Shown piece after piece: positions 1 to 4,910 of a stretch of DNA of 7,203 nt; the first letter of the stretch is position 1; the number at the start of each line of letters is the position of its first letter. The position numbers and the translations under genes were made by a program. Origin of the DNA: Melaminivora alkalimesophila (GTDB taxonomy: Bacteria; Pseudomonadota; Gammaproteobacteria; Burkholderiales; Burkholderiaceae_C); NCBI RefSeq assembly GCF_000282995.1, contig NZ_ALEE01000079.1:1-7203 (forward strand), in the 5' to 3' direction. The notes beneath the pieces are model-generated. The model ran no database searches. It worked only from the letters and a program-made list of their open reading frames with translations, and was not told where the DNA came from.

Positions 1-311
1 GCGAGCGGCTGCTGCTGATGGCGCGCAAGCTGCTGCGCTTCACGACCCTGCTGGCCGTGCCGGCGATCGGGCTGGGGCTGTGGCTGTGGCTGGGCTACGG
101 CATCGGTCGCGGGCCGGGCAACGGCTGGCTGCACGCCAAGCTGGCGCTGGTGCTGGTCACCGTCGGCTACCACCACGTCTGTGCGCGGCTGCTGCGCGCG
201 CTGGCCGAAGGGCGCGATCGGCACGGCCACGTGTGGTTCCGCTGGTTCAACGAACTGCCGGTGCTGCTGCTGGTGGCGGTGGTGGTGCTGGTGGTGGTCA
301 AGCCGTTCTGA
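1..311 (+). CDS. hemJ: HemJ/CopD-family membrane protein, 3' part (5' end outside window)
   Basis: This is the C-terminal 102 residues of a small integral membrane protein; the first complete codon is at 3 and the stop is TGA at 309-311. The frame is open through the left edge (ERLLL precedes the first visible Met at 18), so the true start lies upstream and the Met at 18 is internal. The pattern ERLLLM-RKLLR, the WLHAKL segment with its conserved Lys, the GYHH motif, WFRWFNELP, and the hydrophobic end VVVKPF match the HemJ (UPF0093) family. HemJ proteins run to about 140 residues, carry haem b, and oxidise protoporphyrinogen IX to protoporphyrin IX in the inner membrane. Three hydrophobic helices are visible (about residues 14-30, 40-58 and 80-101 of this fragment). 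Databases often call such proteins simply CopD family. The assignment is by remembered family pattern; the N-terminal His that binds haem is not in view. Confidence 0.8.
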   Translation, partial: ERLLLMARKLLRFTTLLAVPAIGLGLWLWLGYGIGRGPGNGWLHAKLALVLVTVGYHHVCARLLRALAEGRDRHGHVWFRWFNELPVLLLVAVVVLVVVKPF

Positions 312-326
312 GGGCGCGGCGCGCGC

Positions 327-1424
327 ATGCACAAGACGGTCGCCTGGCCGCTGGCGCTGATCTACGTCGCGCTGATCGTCTTCGCCAGCCTGTTTCCCTT
401 CGAGGGCTGGCGCGCGCAGGGGGTCTCGCCCTGGGTGTTCCTCACGGCGCCGATCCCGCCGCCCTACTGGACCTGGTTCGACGTCAACATCAACGTGGCG
501 GGCTACGCGCCGCTGGGCTTCCTGCTGGCGCTGGCCTGCATGCGCTCGGGCCTGCCGCGCGCCGCCGTGCCGCTGGCGGCGCTCAGCGGCACGCTGCTGT
601 CGCTCGGCATGGAGTTCCTGCAGATCTACCTGCCGCGGCGCGTGCCGTCCAACCTGGACCTGGTGCTGAATGCGGCCGGGGCGCTGCTCGGCGCGCTGTC
701 GGCGGCGCTGCTGGAGCGCTTCGGCGCCATCGCGCGCTGGAGCCGCTTTCGCGAGCGCTGGTTCGTGCCGCATTCGCGCGGGGCGCTGGCGTTGCTGGCG
801 CTCTGGCCGTGGGCGCTGCTGTTCCCGGCGGCGCTGCCCTTTGGATTGGGCCAGGTGTGGCAGCGGCTGGAGGAGGCGCTGATCGGGCTGCTCGAGGGCA
901 CGCCGTTCCTCGCCTGGCTGCCCGAGCGCGCGGCGCCGCTGCGGCCGCTGGCGCCGGCCGGCGAATCGCTGGCCGTGGCGCTGGGGCTGCTGATTCCCTG
1001 CCTGCTGGGTTTTTGCGTCCTGCGCGACCGGGGCCGGCGCGCGCTGTTCGTGTTCGCCACCGCCGCCGTGGGGGTGGCGGTGACGGCGCTGTCGGCCGGC
1101 CTGAGCTGGGGGCCGGTGCACGCCTGGGAGTGGCTCACGCCGCCGGCCAGCGCGGGCGTGCTGCTGGGCATTGCGCTGGCCCTGGCGCTGGTGGCGCTGC
1201 CGCGGCGTGCCTGCGCGGCGCTGCTGCTGCTGGTGCTGATGCTGCATTTGGACCTGCTCAACGACGCGCCCACCAGCGCCTATTTCGCCCAGACCCTGCA
1301 GGCCTGGGAGCAGGGGCGCTTCATCCGTTTCTACGGGCTCGGCCAGTGGCTGGACTGGCTGTGGCCCCATGCAACCCTGGTGTATGTGCTGGTGCTGCTC
1401 TCGCGCCGCGAGGCCCGCTCCTAG
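327..1424 (+). CDS. VanZ-family polytopic membrane protein with long C-terminal membrane extension
   Basis: A 365-residue, strongly hydrophobic protein. The first 125 residues carry the VanZ-like signature: a helix at about 5-25, then D52-V-N-I-N with the following G-Y-A-P-L-G, then E96-F-L-Q, P103-R-R-V-P-S, D111 and N115-A-A-G. Residues 150-360 add perhaps six more hydrophobic segments (about 152-170, 213-232, 239-259, 275-291, 295-312 and 338-358) that I cannot assign to a named domain. VanZ is the teicoplanin-resistance accessory protein of enterococci, but most proteins with this domain have no known role, and resistance should not be inferred here. The start ATG follows the upstream stop by 15 bases, with only AGGG at 311-314 as a weak ribosome site. 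It is probably cotranscribed with the HemJ-like gene. Its TAG stop is shared with the -10 box of the next gene. Confidence 0.85.
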   Translation: MHKTVAWPLALIYVALIVFASLFPFEGWRAQGVSPWVFLTAPIPPPYWTWFDVNINVAGYAPLGFLLALACMRSGLPRAAVPLAALSGTLLSLGMEFLQIYLPRRVPSNLDLVLNAAGALLGALSAALLERFGAIARWSRFRERWFVPHSRGALALLALWPWALLFPAALPFGLGQVWQRLEEALIGLLEGTPFLAWLPERAAPLRPLAPAGESLAVALGLLIPCLLGFCVLRDRGRRALFVFATAAVGVAVTALSAGLSWGPVHAWEWLTPPASAGVLLGIALALALVALPRRACAALLLLVLMLHLDLLNDAPTSAYFAQTLQAWEQGRFIRFYGLGQWLDWLWPHATLVYVLVLLSRREARS

Positions 1425-1427
1425 AAT
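1422..1427 (+). promoter_or_regulatory. -10 box (TAGAAT) of a likely leaderless promoter
   Basis: TAGAAT matches the sigma-70 -10 consensus at five of six positions and ends six bases before the ATG at 1434. Transcription would therefore begin at or within a base or two of the start codon. No Shine-Dalgarno sequence lies between 1424 and 1434, which fits a leaderless message. No good -35 box is visible about 17 bases upstream (around 1399-1404). The first three bases of the box are the stop codon of the VanZ gene. The alternative is chance, with translation coupled to the upstream gene. Confidence 0.5.
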
Positions 1428-1433
1428 CGGCGC

Positions 1434-1778
1434 ATGACCCAACCAGCCCAGCCTCCCTACTTCCAGCGCCACATCTTCTTCTGTCTGAACGAGCGCACCA
1501 ACGGCGAGAACTGCTGCGCCCAACACGGCGCCCAGCAGGCCTTCGACCACTGCAAGCGCCAGGTCAAGGCCGCGGGCTTGGCCGGCCCGGGCAAGGTGCG
1601 CGTGAACAAGGCCGGCTGCCTGGACCGCTGCCAGGGCGCGCCGGTGGCGGTGGTCTATCCGGATGGCGTCTGGTACAGCTACGTGGACCACGACGACATC
1701 GACGAGATCATCGAGTCGCACCTGAAGAACGGCCGCGTGGTCGAGCGCCTGCTGCTGCCGGCCGACGTGGGTCGCTGA
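1434..1778 (+). CDS. Thioredoxin-like [2Fe-2S] ferredoxin-domain protein
   Basis: A 114-residue soluble protein with the layout of thioredoxin-fold [2Fe-2S] ferredoxins (COG3411-like). C17 lies in HIFFC near the end of the first strand, C27-C28 follow in the first loop, and C62 and C66 form the C-x3-C pair in GCLDRC. The cluster ligands are probably C17, C27 or C28, C62 and C66; C40 is an extra cysteine. The segment after the pair (GAPVAVVYPDGVWYSYV, then D87-D-I-D-E-I-I-E) is the usual strand-strand-helix end. The role is presumably electron transfer in the cytoplasm, but the partner is unknown. The start at 1434 is supported by the TAGAAT box six bases upstream and by the lack of an in-frame alternative with a ribosome site. 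It lies 26 bases before the hydrolase gene and is probably cotranscribed with it. Confidence 0.85.
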   Translation: MTQPAQPPYFQRHIFFCLNERTNGENCCAQHGAQQAFDHCKRQVKAAGLAGPGKVRVNKAGCLDRCQGAPVAVVYPDGVWYSYVDHDDIDEIIESHLKNGRVVERLLLPADVGR

Positions 1779-1804
1779 CCCCTCGCCGTCGCAGGAGCCT
1801 GCCC

Positions 1805-2443
1805 ATGAACGCCCAGACCGAACGCCTGAGCCACACCGGCCCGGCCGGCCGCATCGAGGTGCTGCGCGATCGGCCCGACCCTGCCTTGCCGGCGCGCGGC
1901 ACCGCCGTGATCGCCCACCCCCATCCGCTGTATGGCGGGACCATGGACAACAAGGTCGTGCAGACCCTGGCGCGCGCCTTCGTCGCCTGTGGCTTCGTGG
2001 CCGTGCGCTTCAACTTCCGCGGCGTCGGCGCGACCGAAGGCGTGCACGACGACGGCCGGGGCGAGCTCGAGGACATGCTCGCCGTGGTGCAGCAGGCGGC
2101 CCCCGAGGGGCCGATCGCGCTGGCCGGCTTTTCCTTCGGCGCCTTCGTCGCAAGCCACGCGGTGGCGCGGCTGTGGTCGGCGCGCCAGGTCGAGCGCGTG
2201 GTGCTGGTCGGCACGGCCGCGAGCCGCTTCACGGTCGCCGAGCTGCCGCCCGAGGCGCACCTGGCCTCGCTGGTGGTGCACGGCGAGCAGGACGACACCG
2301 TGCCGCTGGCGAGCGTCATGGACTGGGCGCGCCCCCAGACACTGCCGGTTACGGTTGTGCCCGGGGGCGGCCACTTCTTTCACGGACAATTGCCGCTCCT
2401 GAAGGATCTCGTGGTGCGCCACCTGCGCGCGCCGCTGGCCTGA
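1805..2443 (+). CDS. Short alpha/beta hydrolase (COG2945 type)
   Basis: A 212-residue single-domain alpha/beta hydrolase with no signal peptide, so probably cytoplasmic. Visible family marks are H38-P-H-P-L-Y-G-G-T-M-D-N-K in the first part, N70-F-R-G-V-G followed by T-E-G, the nucleophile elbow G108-F-S-F-G with Ser110, the acid in G160-E-Q-D-D (Asp163 or Asp164), and the catalytic His190 in GGGHFFHG. The length is normal for this compact class, which lacks a large lid. The natural substrate is not known; an esterase or thioesterase-like reaction is only an inference from the fold. The start at 1805 has a good AGGAG at 1793-1797 with a seven-base spacer. The same frame stays open far upstream, but that part overlaps the VanZ and ferredoxin genes and is not coding. 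Its TGA stop overlaps an ATG (2443) that I do not think is used. Confidence 0.88.
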   Translation: MNAQTERLSHTGPAGRIEVLRDRPDPALPARGTAVIAHPHPLYGGTMDNKVVQTLARAFVACGFVAVRFNFRGVGATEGVHDDGRGELEDMLAVVQQAAPEGPIALAGFSFGAFVASHAVARLWSARQVERVVLVGTAASRFTVAELPPEAHLASLVVHGEQDDTVPLASVMDWARPQTLPVTVVPGGGHFFHGQLPLLKDLVVRHLRAPLA

Positions 2444-2444
2444 T

Positions 2445-2479
2445 GCGCCCGGCCGGTTGCGCCGGCCGCCGCTGTTTTT
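2445..2479 (+). terminator. Probable intrinsic terminator after the hydrolase gene
   Basis: CGGCCGG at 2450-2456 pairs with CCGGCCG at 2462-2468 around a five-base loop. Three further pairs (2445-2447 with 2470-2472) extend it across a small internal loop. Five T's follow at 2475-2479. The element starts two bases after the hydrolase stop codon and would separate the upstream group from the carboxypeptidase gene. The T-run is short, so termination may be partial. Confidence 0.55.
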
Positions 2480-2482
2480 CCG

Positions 2483-2497
2483 GACCGCCTTGCGGTC
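2483..2497 (+). other. Small hairpin in the leader of the carboxypeptidase gene
   Basis: GACCGC at 2483-2488 pairs perfectly with GCGGTC at 2492-2497 around a three-base loop, directly after the T-run of the preceding terminator and 26 bases before the start codon at 2524. Its role is unknown. A six-bp GC-rich stem can arise by chance in DNA of this composition. Confidence 0.3.
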
Positions 2498-2523
2498 AAC
2501 ACCGATCGAAGAACCCATCTCCC

Positions 2524-3687
2524 ATGCCTTCCGCCCTGTCCACGCTGCGCCGCCTTGCCTGTGTTCTGCTCCTGGCTCCCACCCTGCTGTGGGCCCAGGC
2601 GCCCCAGCCCCCGGAGATCGCCGCGCGCAACTATCTGCTGATGGACGTGACGGCCGGCCAGGTGCTGGCCGCCAAGGAGATCGACGCCCCGGTCGAGCAG
2701 GCGTCGCTCACCAAGCTCATGACCGCCTACCTGGTCTTCGACGCCTTGCGCGCCAAGAAGCTCACGCTCGAGCAGAAGCTGCCGGTCTCCGAGCGCGCCT
2801 GGAAGATGCCCGGCTCGCGCATGTTCATCGACCCGAAGATGCAGGTGCCGGTGGACGACCTGCTCAAGGGCATGATCGTGCAGTCGGGCAACGACGCCAC
2901 GGTGGCGCTGGCCGAGGGCGTGGGCGGCACGGTCGAGAACTTCGTGCGCCTGATGAACGAGCAGGCCAAGGCCTTCGGCATGAACGGCACGCACTACAAG
3001 AACCCCGAGGGGCTGACCGAGGCGGGCCACACGACGACGGCGCGCGACCTGGCCACGCTCTCGACGCGGCTGATGCAGGACTTCCCCGAGTACATGCATT
3101 ACTACGCGACCAAGCAGTACCGCTACGAGGGCACGCCGGCCTCCAACAGCAACAACCGCAACACGCTCCTGTTCCGCGATCCGACCGTCGACGGCCTGAA
3201 GACCGGCCACACCCAGGCGGCCGGCTACTGCCTGGTGGCGACCTCCAAGCGCGACTTCCCGCAGGTCGGCCAGCGGCGCCTGCTGTCGATCGTGCTGGGC
3301 GCGGCCAGCGAGAACGCGCGCGCCAACGAAAGCCAGAAGCTGCTCAACTGGGGCTACACGGCGTTTGACGCCGTCAAGCTCTTCGACGCCGACCAGGCCG
3401 CCGCCACCCCGGCGGTGTGGAAGGGCACGCAGAACACCCTGAAGATCGGCCGCCCCGAGGCCATCGTCGTCACGGTCCCCTCGGGCAGCGCCGGCAAGCT
3501 CAAGACCGAGGTCGAGCGCAACGACCCGCTGATCGCCCCCTTCACCAAGGGCCAGACGGTGGGCACGCTGAAGGTGCGCCTGGACGGGCAGGACGTGGCC
3601 GAGGTGCCGCTGGTGGCGCTGGAGGACGTGGGCGAGGCCGGCATCTTCGGTCGCGCCTGGGATGCGCTGCGCCTGTGGATCAAGTGA
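2524..3687 (+). CDS. dacC: D-alanyl-D-alanine carboxypeptidase (PBP5/6 class, peptidase S11)
   Basis: A 387-residue low-molecular-mass penicillin-binding protein that removes the terminal D-Ala from peptidoglycan pentapeptides in the periplasm. Residues 1-26 form a signal peptide (RR, a hydrophobic run, then A-Q-A before a likely cut after A26). The active-site motifs are in order: S61-L-T-K64 with the acylated serine, S121-G-N123, and K226-T-G228 in VDGLKTGH. Residues from about 290 to 375 form the beta-rich PBP5 C-terminal domain, and the end (FGRAWDALRLWIK) is an amphipathic helix like the membrane anchor of PBP5. The length is normal for the family. The start at 2524 was chosen because it places the signal peptide at the N-terminus; an in-frame ATG at 2443 would add 27 unrelated residues. 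The ribosome site is weak (GAAGAA near 2508-2513). The symbol could equally be dacA; the paralogues cannot be separated by eye. Confidence 0.93.
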   Translation: MPSALSTLRRLACVLLLAPTLLWAQAPQPPEIAARNYLLMDVTAGQVLAAKEIDAPVEQASLTKLMTAYLVFDALRAKKLTLEQKLPVSERAWKMPGSRMFIDPKMQVPVDDLLKGMIVQSGNDATVALAEGVGGTVENFVRLMNEQAKAFGMNGTHYKNPEGLTEAGHTTTARDLATLSTRLMQDFPEYMHYYATKQYRYEGTPASNSNNRNTLLFRDPTVDGLKTGHTQAAGYCLVATSKRDFPQVGQRRLLSIVLGAASENARANESQKLLNWGYTAFDAVKLFDADQAAATPAVWKGTQNTLKIGRPEAIVVTVPSGSAGKLKTEVERNDPLIAPFTKGQTVGTLKVRLDGQDVAEVPLVALEDVGEAGIFGRAWDALRLWIK

Positions 3688-3707
3688 CGGGCGCCTTGCC
3701 GCGGGCC

Positions 3708-3736
3708 TTGCCACCGCGCCCATAAAAAGCTACACT
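3708..3736 (+). promoter_or_regulatory. Sigma-70 type promoter of the str operon
   Basis: The -35 box is TTGCCA (3708-3713, five of six to consensus). A 17-base spacer follows, then the -10 box TACACT (3731-3736, four of six). The predicted start of transcription is about 3742-3745, giving a leader of roughly 74 bases before rpsL. This is the only well-spaced pair I find between the carboxypeptidase stop and rpsL, and it sits where the main promoter of the ribosomal operon is expected. Confidence 0.65.
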
Positions 3737-3745
3737 TTCGGGCTT

Positions 3746-3761
3746 TTCGGAAATTTCCGAA
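3746..3761 (+). repeat. Perfect 16-bp palindrome at the predicted 5' end of the str message
   Basis: TTCGGAAATTTCCGAA equals its own reverse complement. In RNA it can form a hairpin of six pairs with an AAUU loop. Two G-U pairs and one C-G pair can extend the stem to 3743-3764. It begins within a few bases of the predicted transcription start, so it could be either an operator in DNA or a 5'-terminal stem-loop that stabilises the message. No known operator was recognised. Confidence 0.6.
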
Positions 3762-3770
3762 GGGACTTAC

Positions 3771-3790
3771 GTTTTCGCTTGTTTTCGCTT
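3771..3790 (+). repeat. Tandem 10-bp direct repeat in the rpsL leader
   Basis: GTTTTCGCTT occurs twice with no gap (3771-3780 and 3781-3790), 26 bases before the rpsL start. The core TTTTCG is also present at 3744-3749. The repeat makes a pyrimidine-rich stretch in the leader that is free of obvious pairing. It could serve as a landing site for ribosomal protein S1 or the 30S subunit, but this is inference. Confidence 0.7.
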
Positions 3791-3816
3791 TTCACGTTTA
3801 GGGACGAACCACTGTA

Positions 3817-4194
3817 ATGCCAACCATCAACCAACTCGTGCGCCACGGGCGCGCGGTCGAAGTTGTCAAATCCAAGAGCCCGGCGATGGAGAACTGCCCC
3901 CAGCGCCGCGGCGTGTGCACCCGCGTGTACACCACGACGCCGAAGAAGCCGAACTCCGCCCTGCGCAAGGTCGCCAAGGTGCGCCTGACCAACGGCTTCG
4001 AAGTCATCTCCTACATCGGCGGCGAGGGCCACAACCTGCAGGAGCACTCCGTGGTGCTGGTGCGCGGCGGCCGTGTCAAGGACCTGCCGGGCGTGCGCTA
4101 CCACATCGTGCGCGGCTCGCTGGACCTGCAAGGGGTCAAGGACCGCAAGCAGGCGCGCTCCAAGTACGGCGCCAAGCGCCCGAAGGCCAAGTAA
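3817..4194 (+). CDS. rpsL: 30S ribosomal protein S12
   Basis: A 125-residue protein that matches S12 along its whole length: MPTINQLVR at the start, [63 protein letters not shown], and the KRPKAK tail. S12 sits at the decoding centre of the small subunit and controls accuracy. K43 (in TPKKPNS) and K88 (in GRVKDLPG), the usual sites of streptomycin-resistance changes, are both the ordinary lysine, so no target-based resistance is indicated. D89, the residue that RimO methylthiolates in many bacteria, is present. It is the first gene of the str operon and lies about 74 bases behind the predicted transcription start. The ribosome site is AGGGA at 3800-3804, with a rather long 12-base spacer. Confidence 0.98.
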   Translation: MPTINQLVRHGRAVEVVKSKSPAMENCPQRRGVCTRVYTTTPKKPNSALRKVAKVRLTNGFEVISYIGGEGHNLQEHSVVLVRGGRVKDLPGVRYHIVRGSLDLQGVKDRKQARSKYGAKRPKAK

Positions 4195-4213
4195 GCCCTT
4201 TCCCCATTTTCCG

Positions 4214-4350
4214 GTGCTGCCCCCGCCGCGTGGCGCGGTCCGGCGCAGCGTAGTGGCCCACAACGCACATGCCGTGCGCGGGTCGAGTAAGTGGGAGTCC
4301 TGATGGCTCTCGCGGTGCCTGAGATGGCGCCAACTGAAGCAAGATAGAGG
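4214..4350 (+). promoter_or_regulatory. Structured rpsL-rpsG intercistronic region, candidate control element
   Basis: The 162-base gap between rpsL and rpsG can fold into several helices. GCTGC (4216-4220) pairs with GCAGC (4245-4249) around an inner hairpin (4225-4230 with 4234-4239). CCCAC (4257-4261) pairs with GTGGG (4291-4295) around a second inner hairpin (CGCAC 4264-4268 with GTGCG 4274-4278). GGTGCC (4314-4319) pairs with GGCGCC (4326-4331) around a six-base loop. The strong rpsG ribosome site (AGAGG, 4346-4350) follows. In E. coli, S7 represses the str operon by binding the message between rpsL and rpsG, so a control role here is plausible. I cannot match the bases to the E. coli site, and GC-rich DNA folds easily by chance. 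Confidence 0.4.
4303..4347 (+). CDS. Possible 14-codon upstream ORF before rpsG
   Basis: An ATG at 4303 with GGGAG five bases before it (4293-4297) opens a frame reading MALAVPEMAPTEAR, ending in TAG at 4345-4347. The stop overlaps the AGAGG ribosome site of rpsG, and the rpsG start is nine bases further on, so ribosomes ending here could feed rpsG. The GGGAG overlaps the 3' strand of the 4257-4295 helix, which could hide it. The peptide resembles nothing I know. It may well be fortuitous, since short open frames with a GA-rich stretch ahead are common. Confidence 0.2.
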   Translation: MALAVPEMAPTEAR

Positions 4351-4356
4351 TAAAAA

Positions 4357-4830
4357 ATGCCACGTCGTCGCGAAGTCCCCAAACGTGAAATCCTGCCGGA
4401 TCCGAAGTTCGGCAATGTCGAGCTGTCCAAGTTCATGAACGTGATCATGGAAGGCGGCAAGAAGGCGGTCGCCGAGCGCATCACCTACGGTGCGCTGGAG
4501 ATCATCGAGAAGAAGCAGCCCGAGAAGGACCCCCTGGAGGTGTTCCTCACGGCCATCAACAACATCAAGCCGATGGTCGAGGTGAAGTCCCGCCGCGTGG
4601 GCGGTGCCAACTACCAGGTGCCCGTCGAGGTGCGCCCGGTGCGCCGCCTGGCCCTGTCCATGCGCTGGCTCAAGGACGCTGCCCGCAAGCGCGGCGAGAA
4701 GTCCATGGCGCTGCGCCTGGCCAATGAGCTGATGGAAGCCAACGAAGGCCGTGGCGGCGCGATGAAGCGCCGTGACGAGGTGCACCGCATGGCCGAGGCC
4801 AACAAGGCCTTCAGCCACTTCCGCTTCTAA
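4357..4830 (+). CDS. rpsG: 30S ribosomal protein S7
   Basis: A 157-residue protein with the full S7 pattern: [20 protein letters not shown] at the start, [16 protein letters not shown], the conserved [24 protein letters not shown] stretch (the beta-hairpin region), and the helical end [30 protein letters not shown]7 starts assembly of the 30S head by binding the 3' domain of 16S rRNA and lies close to the exit-site tRNA. The length is normal for bacteria. Translation starts at 4357 behind AGAGG with a six-base spacer, the strongest ribosome site in the operon. It is the second gene of the str operon. In E. coli S7 is also the operon's repressor; whether it plays that part here is not shown by the sequence. 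Confidence 0.98.
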   Translation: MPRRREVPKREILPDPKFGNVELSKFMNVIMEGGKKAVAERITYGALEIIEKKQPEKDPLEVFLTAINNIKPMVEVKSRRVGGANYQVPVEVRPVRRLALSMRWLKDAARKRGEKSMALRLANELMEANEGRGGAMKRRDEVHRMAEANKAFSHFRF

Positions 4831-4849
4831 GCCCACCCTCCCTCGCAAT

Positions 4850-4889
4850 CCGGGAGCCCGACCCGTCCAACCGGCGGTCGGGCTCTCGG
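4850..4889 (+). other. Strong 14-bp stem-loop between rpsG and fusA
   Basis: GAGCCCGACC (4854-4863) pairs perfectly with GGTCGGGCTC (4876-4885). One G-U and three G-C pairs extend it to 4850/4889, leaving a 12-base loop. It sits 19 bases after the rpsG stop and 21 bases before fusA. No T-run follows (the next bases are CGTTAACG), so it is not a standard terminator. Likely roles are message stabilisation, a processing site, or partial attenuation that tunes EF-G against the ribosomal proteins. Confidence 0.75.
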
Positions 4890-4910
4890 CGTTAACGAAA
4901 GACCATCACC

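Noticed and set aside
261..299. Repetitive GTG/CTG run at the end of the HemJ-like gene as a microsatellite
   Set aside because: It is an imperfect run of Val and Leu codons encoding the last membrane helix, as expected from composition.
327..1424. Glycopeptide resistance from the VanZ-like protein
   Set aside because: Only the domain is shared; no other van genes are present, and Gram-negative cells are intrinsically shielded by the outer membrane.
80..1804. Long open frame upstream of, and in frame with, the hydrolase gene
   Set aside because: It overlaps the HemJ, VanZ and ferredoxin genes in another frame and its translation is Ala/Arg/Gly-rich without motifs. It is an effect of GC-rich codon bias; the hydrolase proper starts at 1805 behind AGGAG.
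2443..2523. Earlier ATG at 2443 as start of the carboxypeptidase (TGATG overlap with the hydrolase stop)
   Set aside because: It would place 27 polar residues before the signal peptide, which then would not be N-terminal, and the added codons span the likely terminator hairpin.
3689..3721. GGGCGC/GCGCCC inverted repeat after the carboxypeptidase as its terminator
   Set aside because: The stem is only six pairs with a 21-base loop, no T-run follows, and it overlaps the predicted str promoter. No convincing terminator for this gene is seen.
2380..3723. 447-codon open frame on the minus strand across the carboxypeptidase gene
   Set aside because: Same codon-bias shadow: low-complexity Leu/Gly/Val/His/Arg composition and no domain, while the + strand holds a complete enzyme with all active-site motifs.
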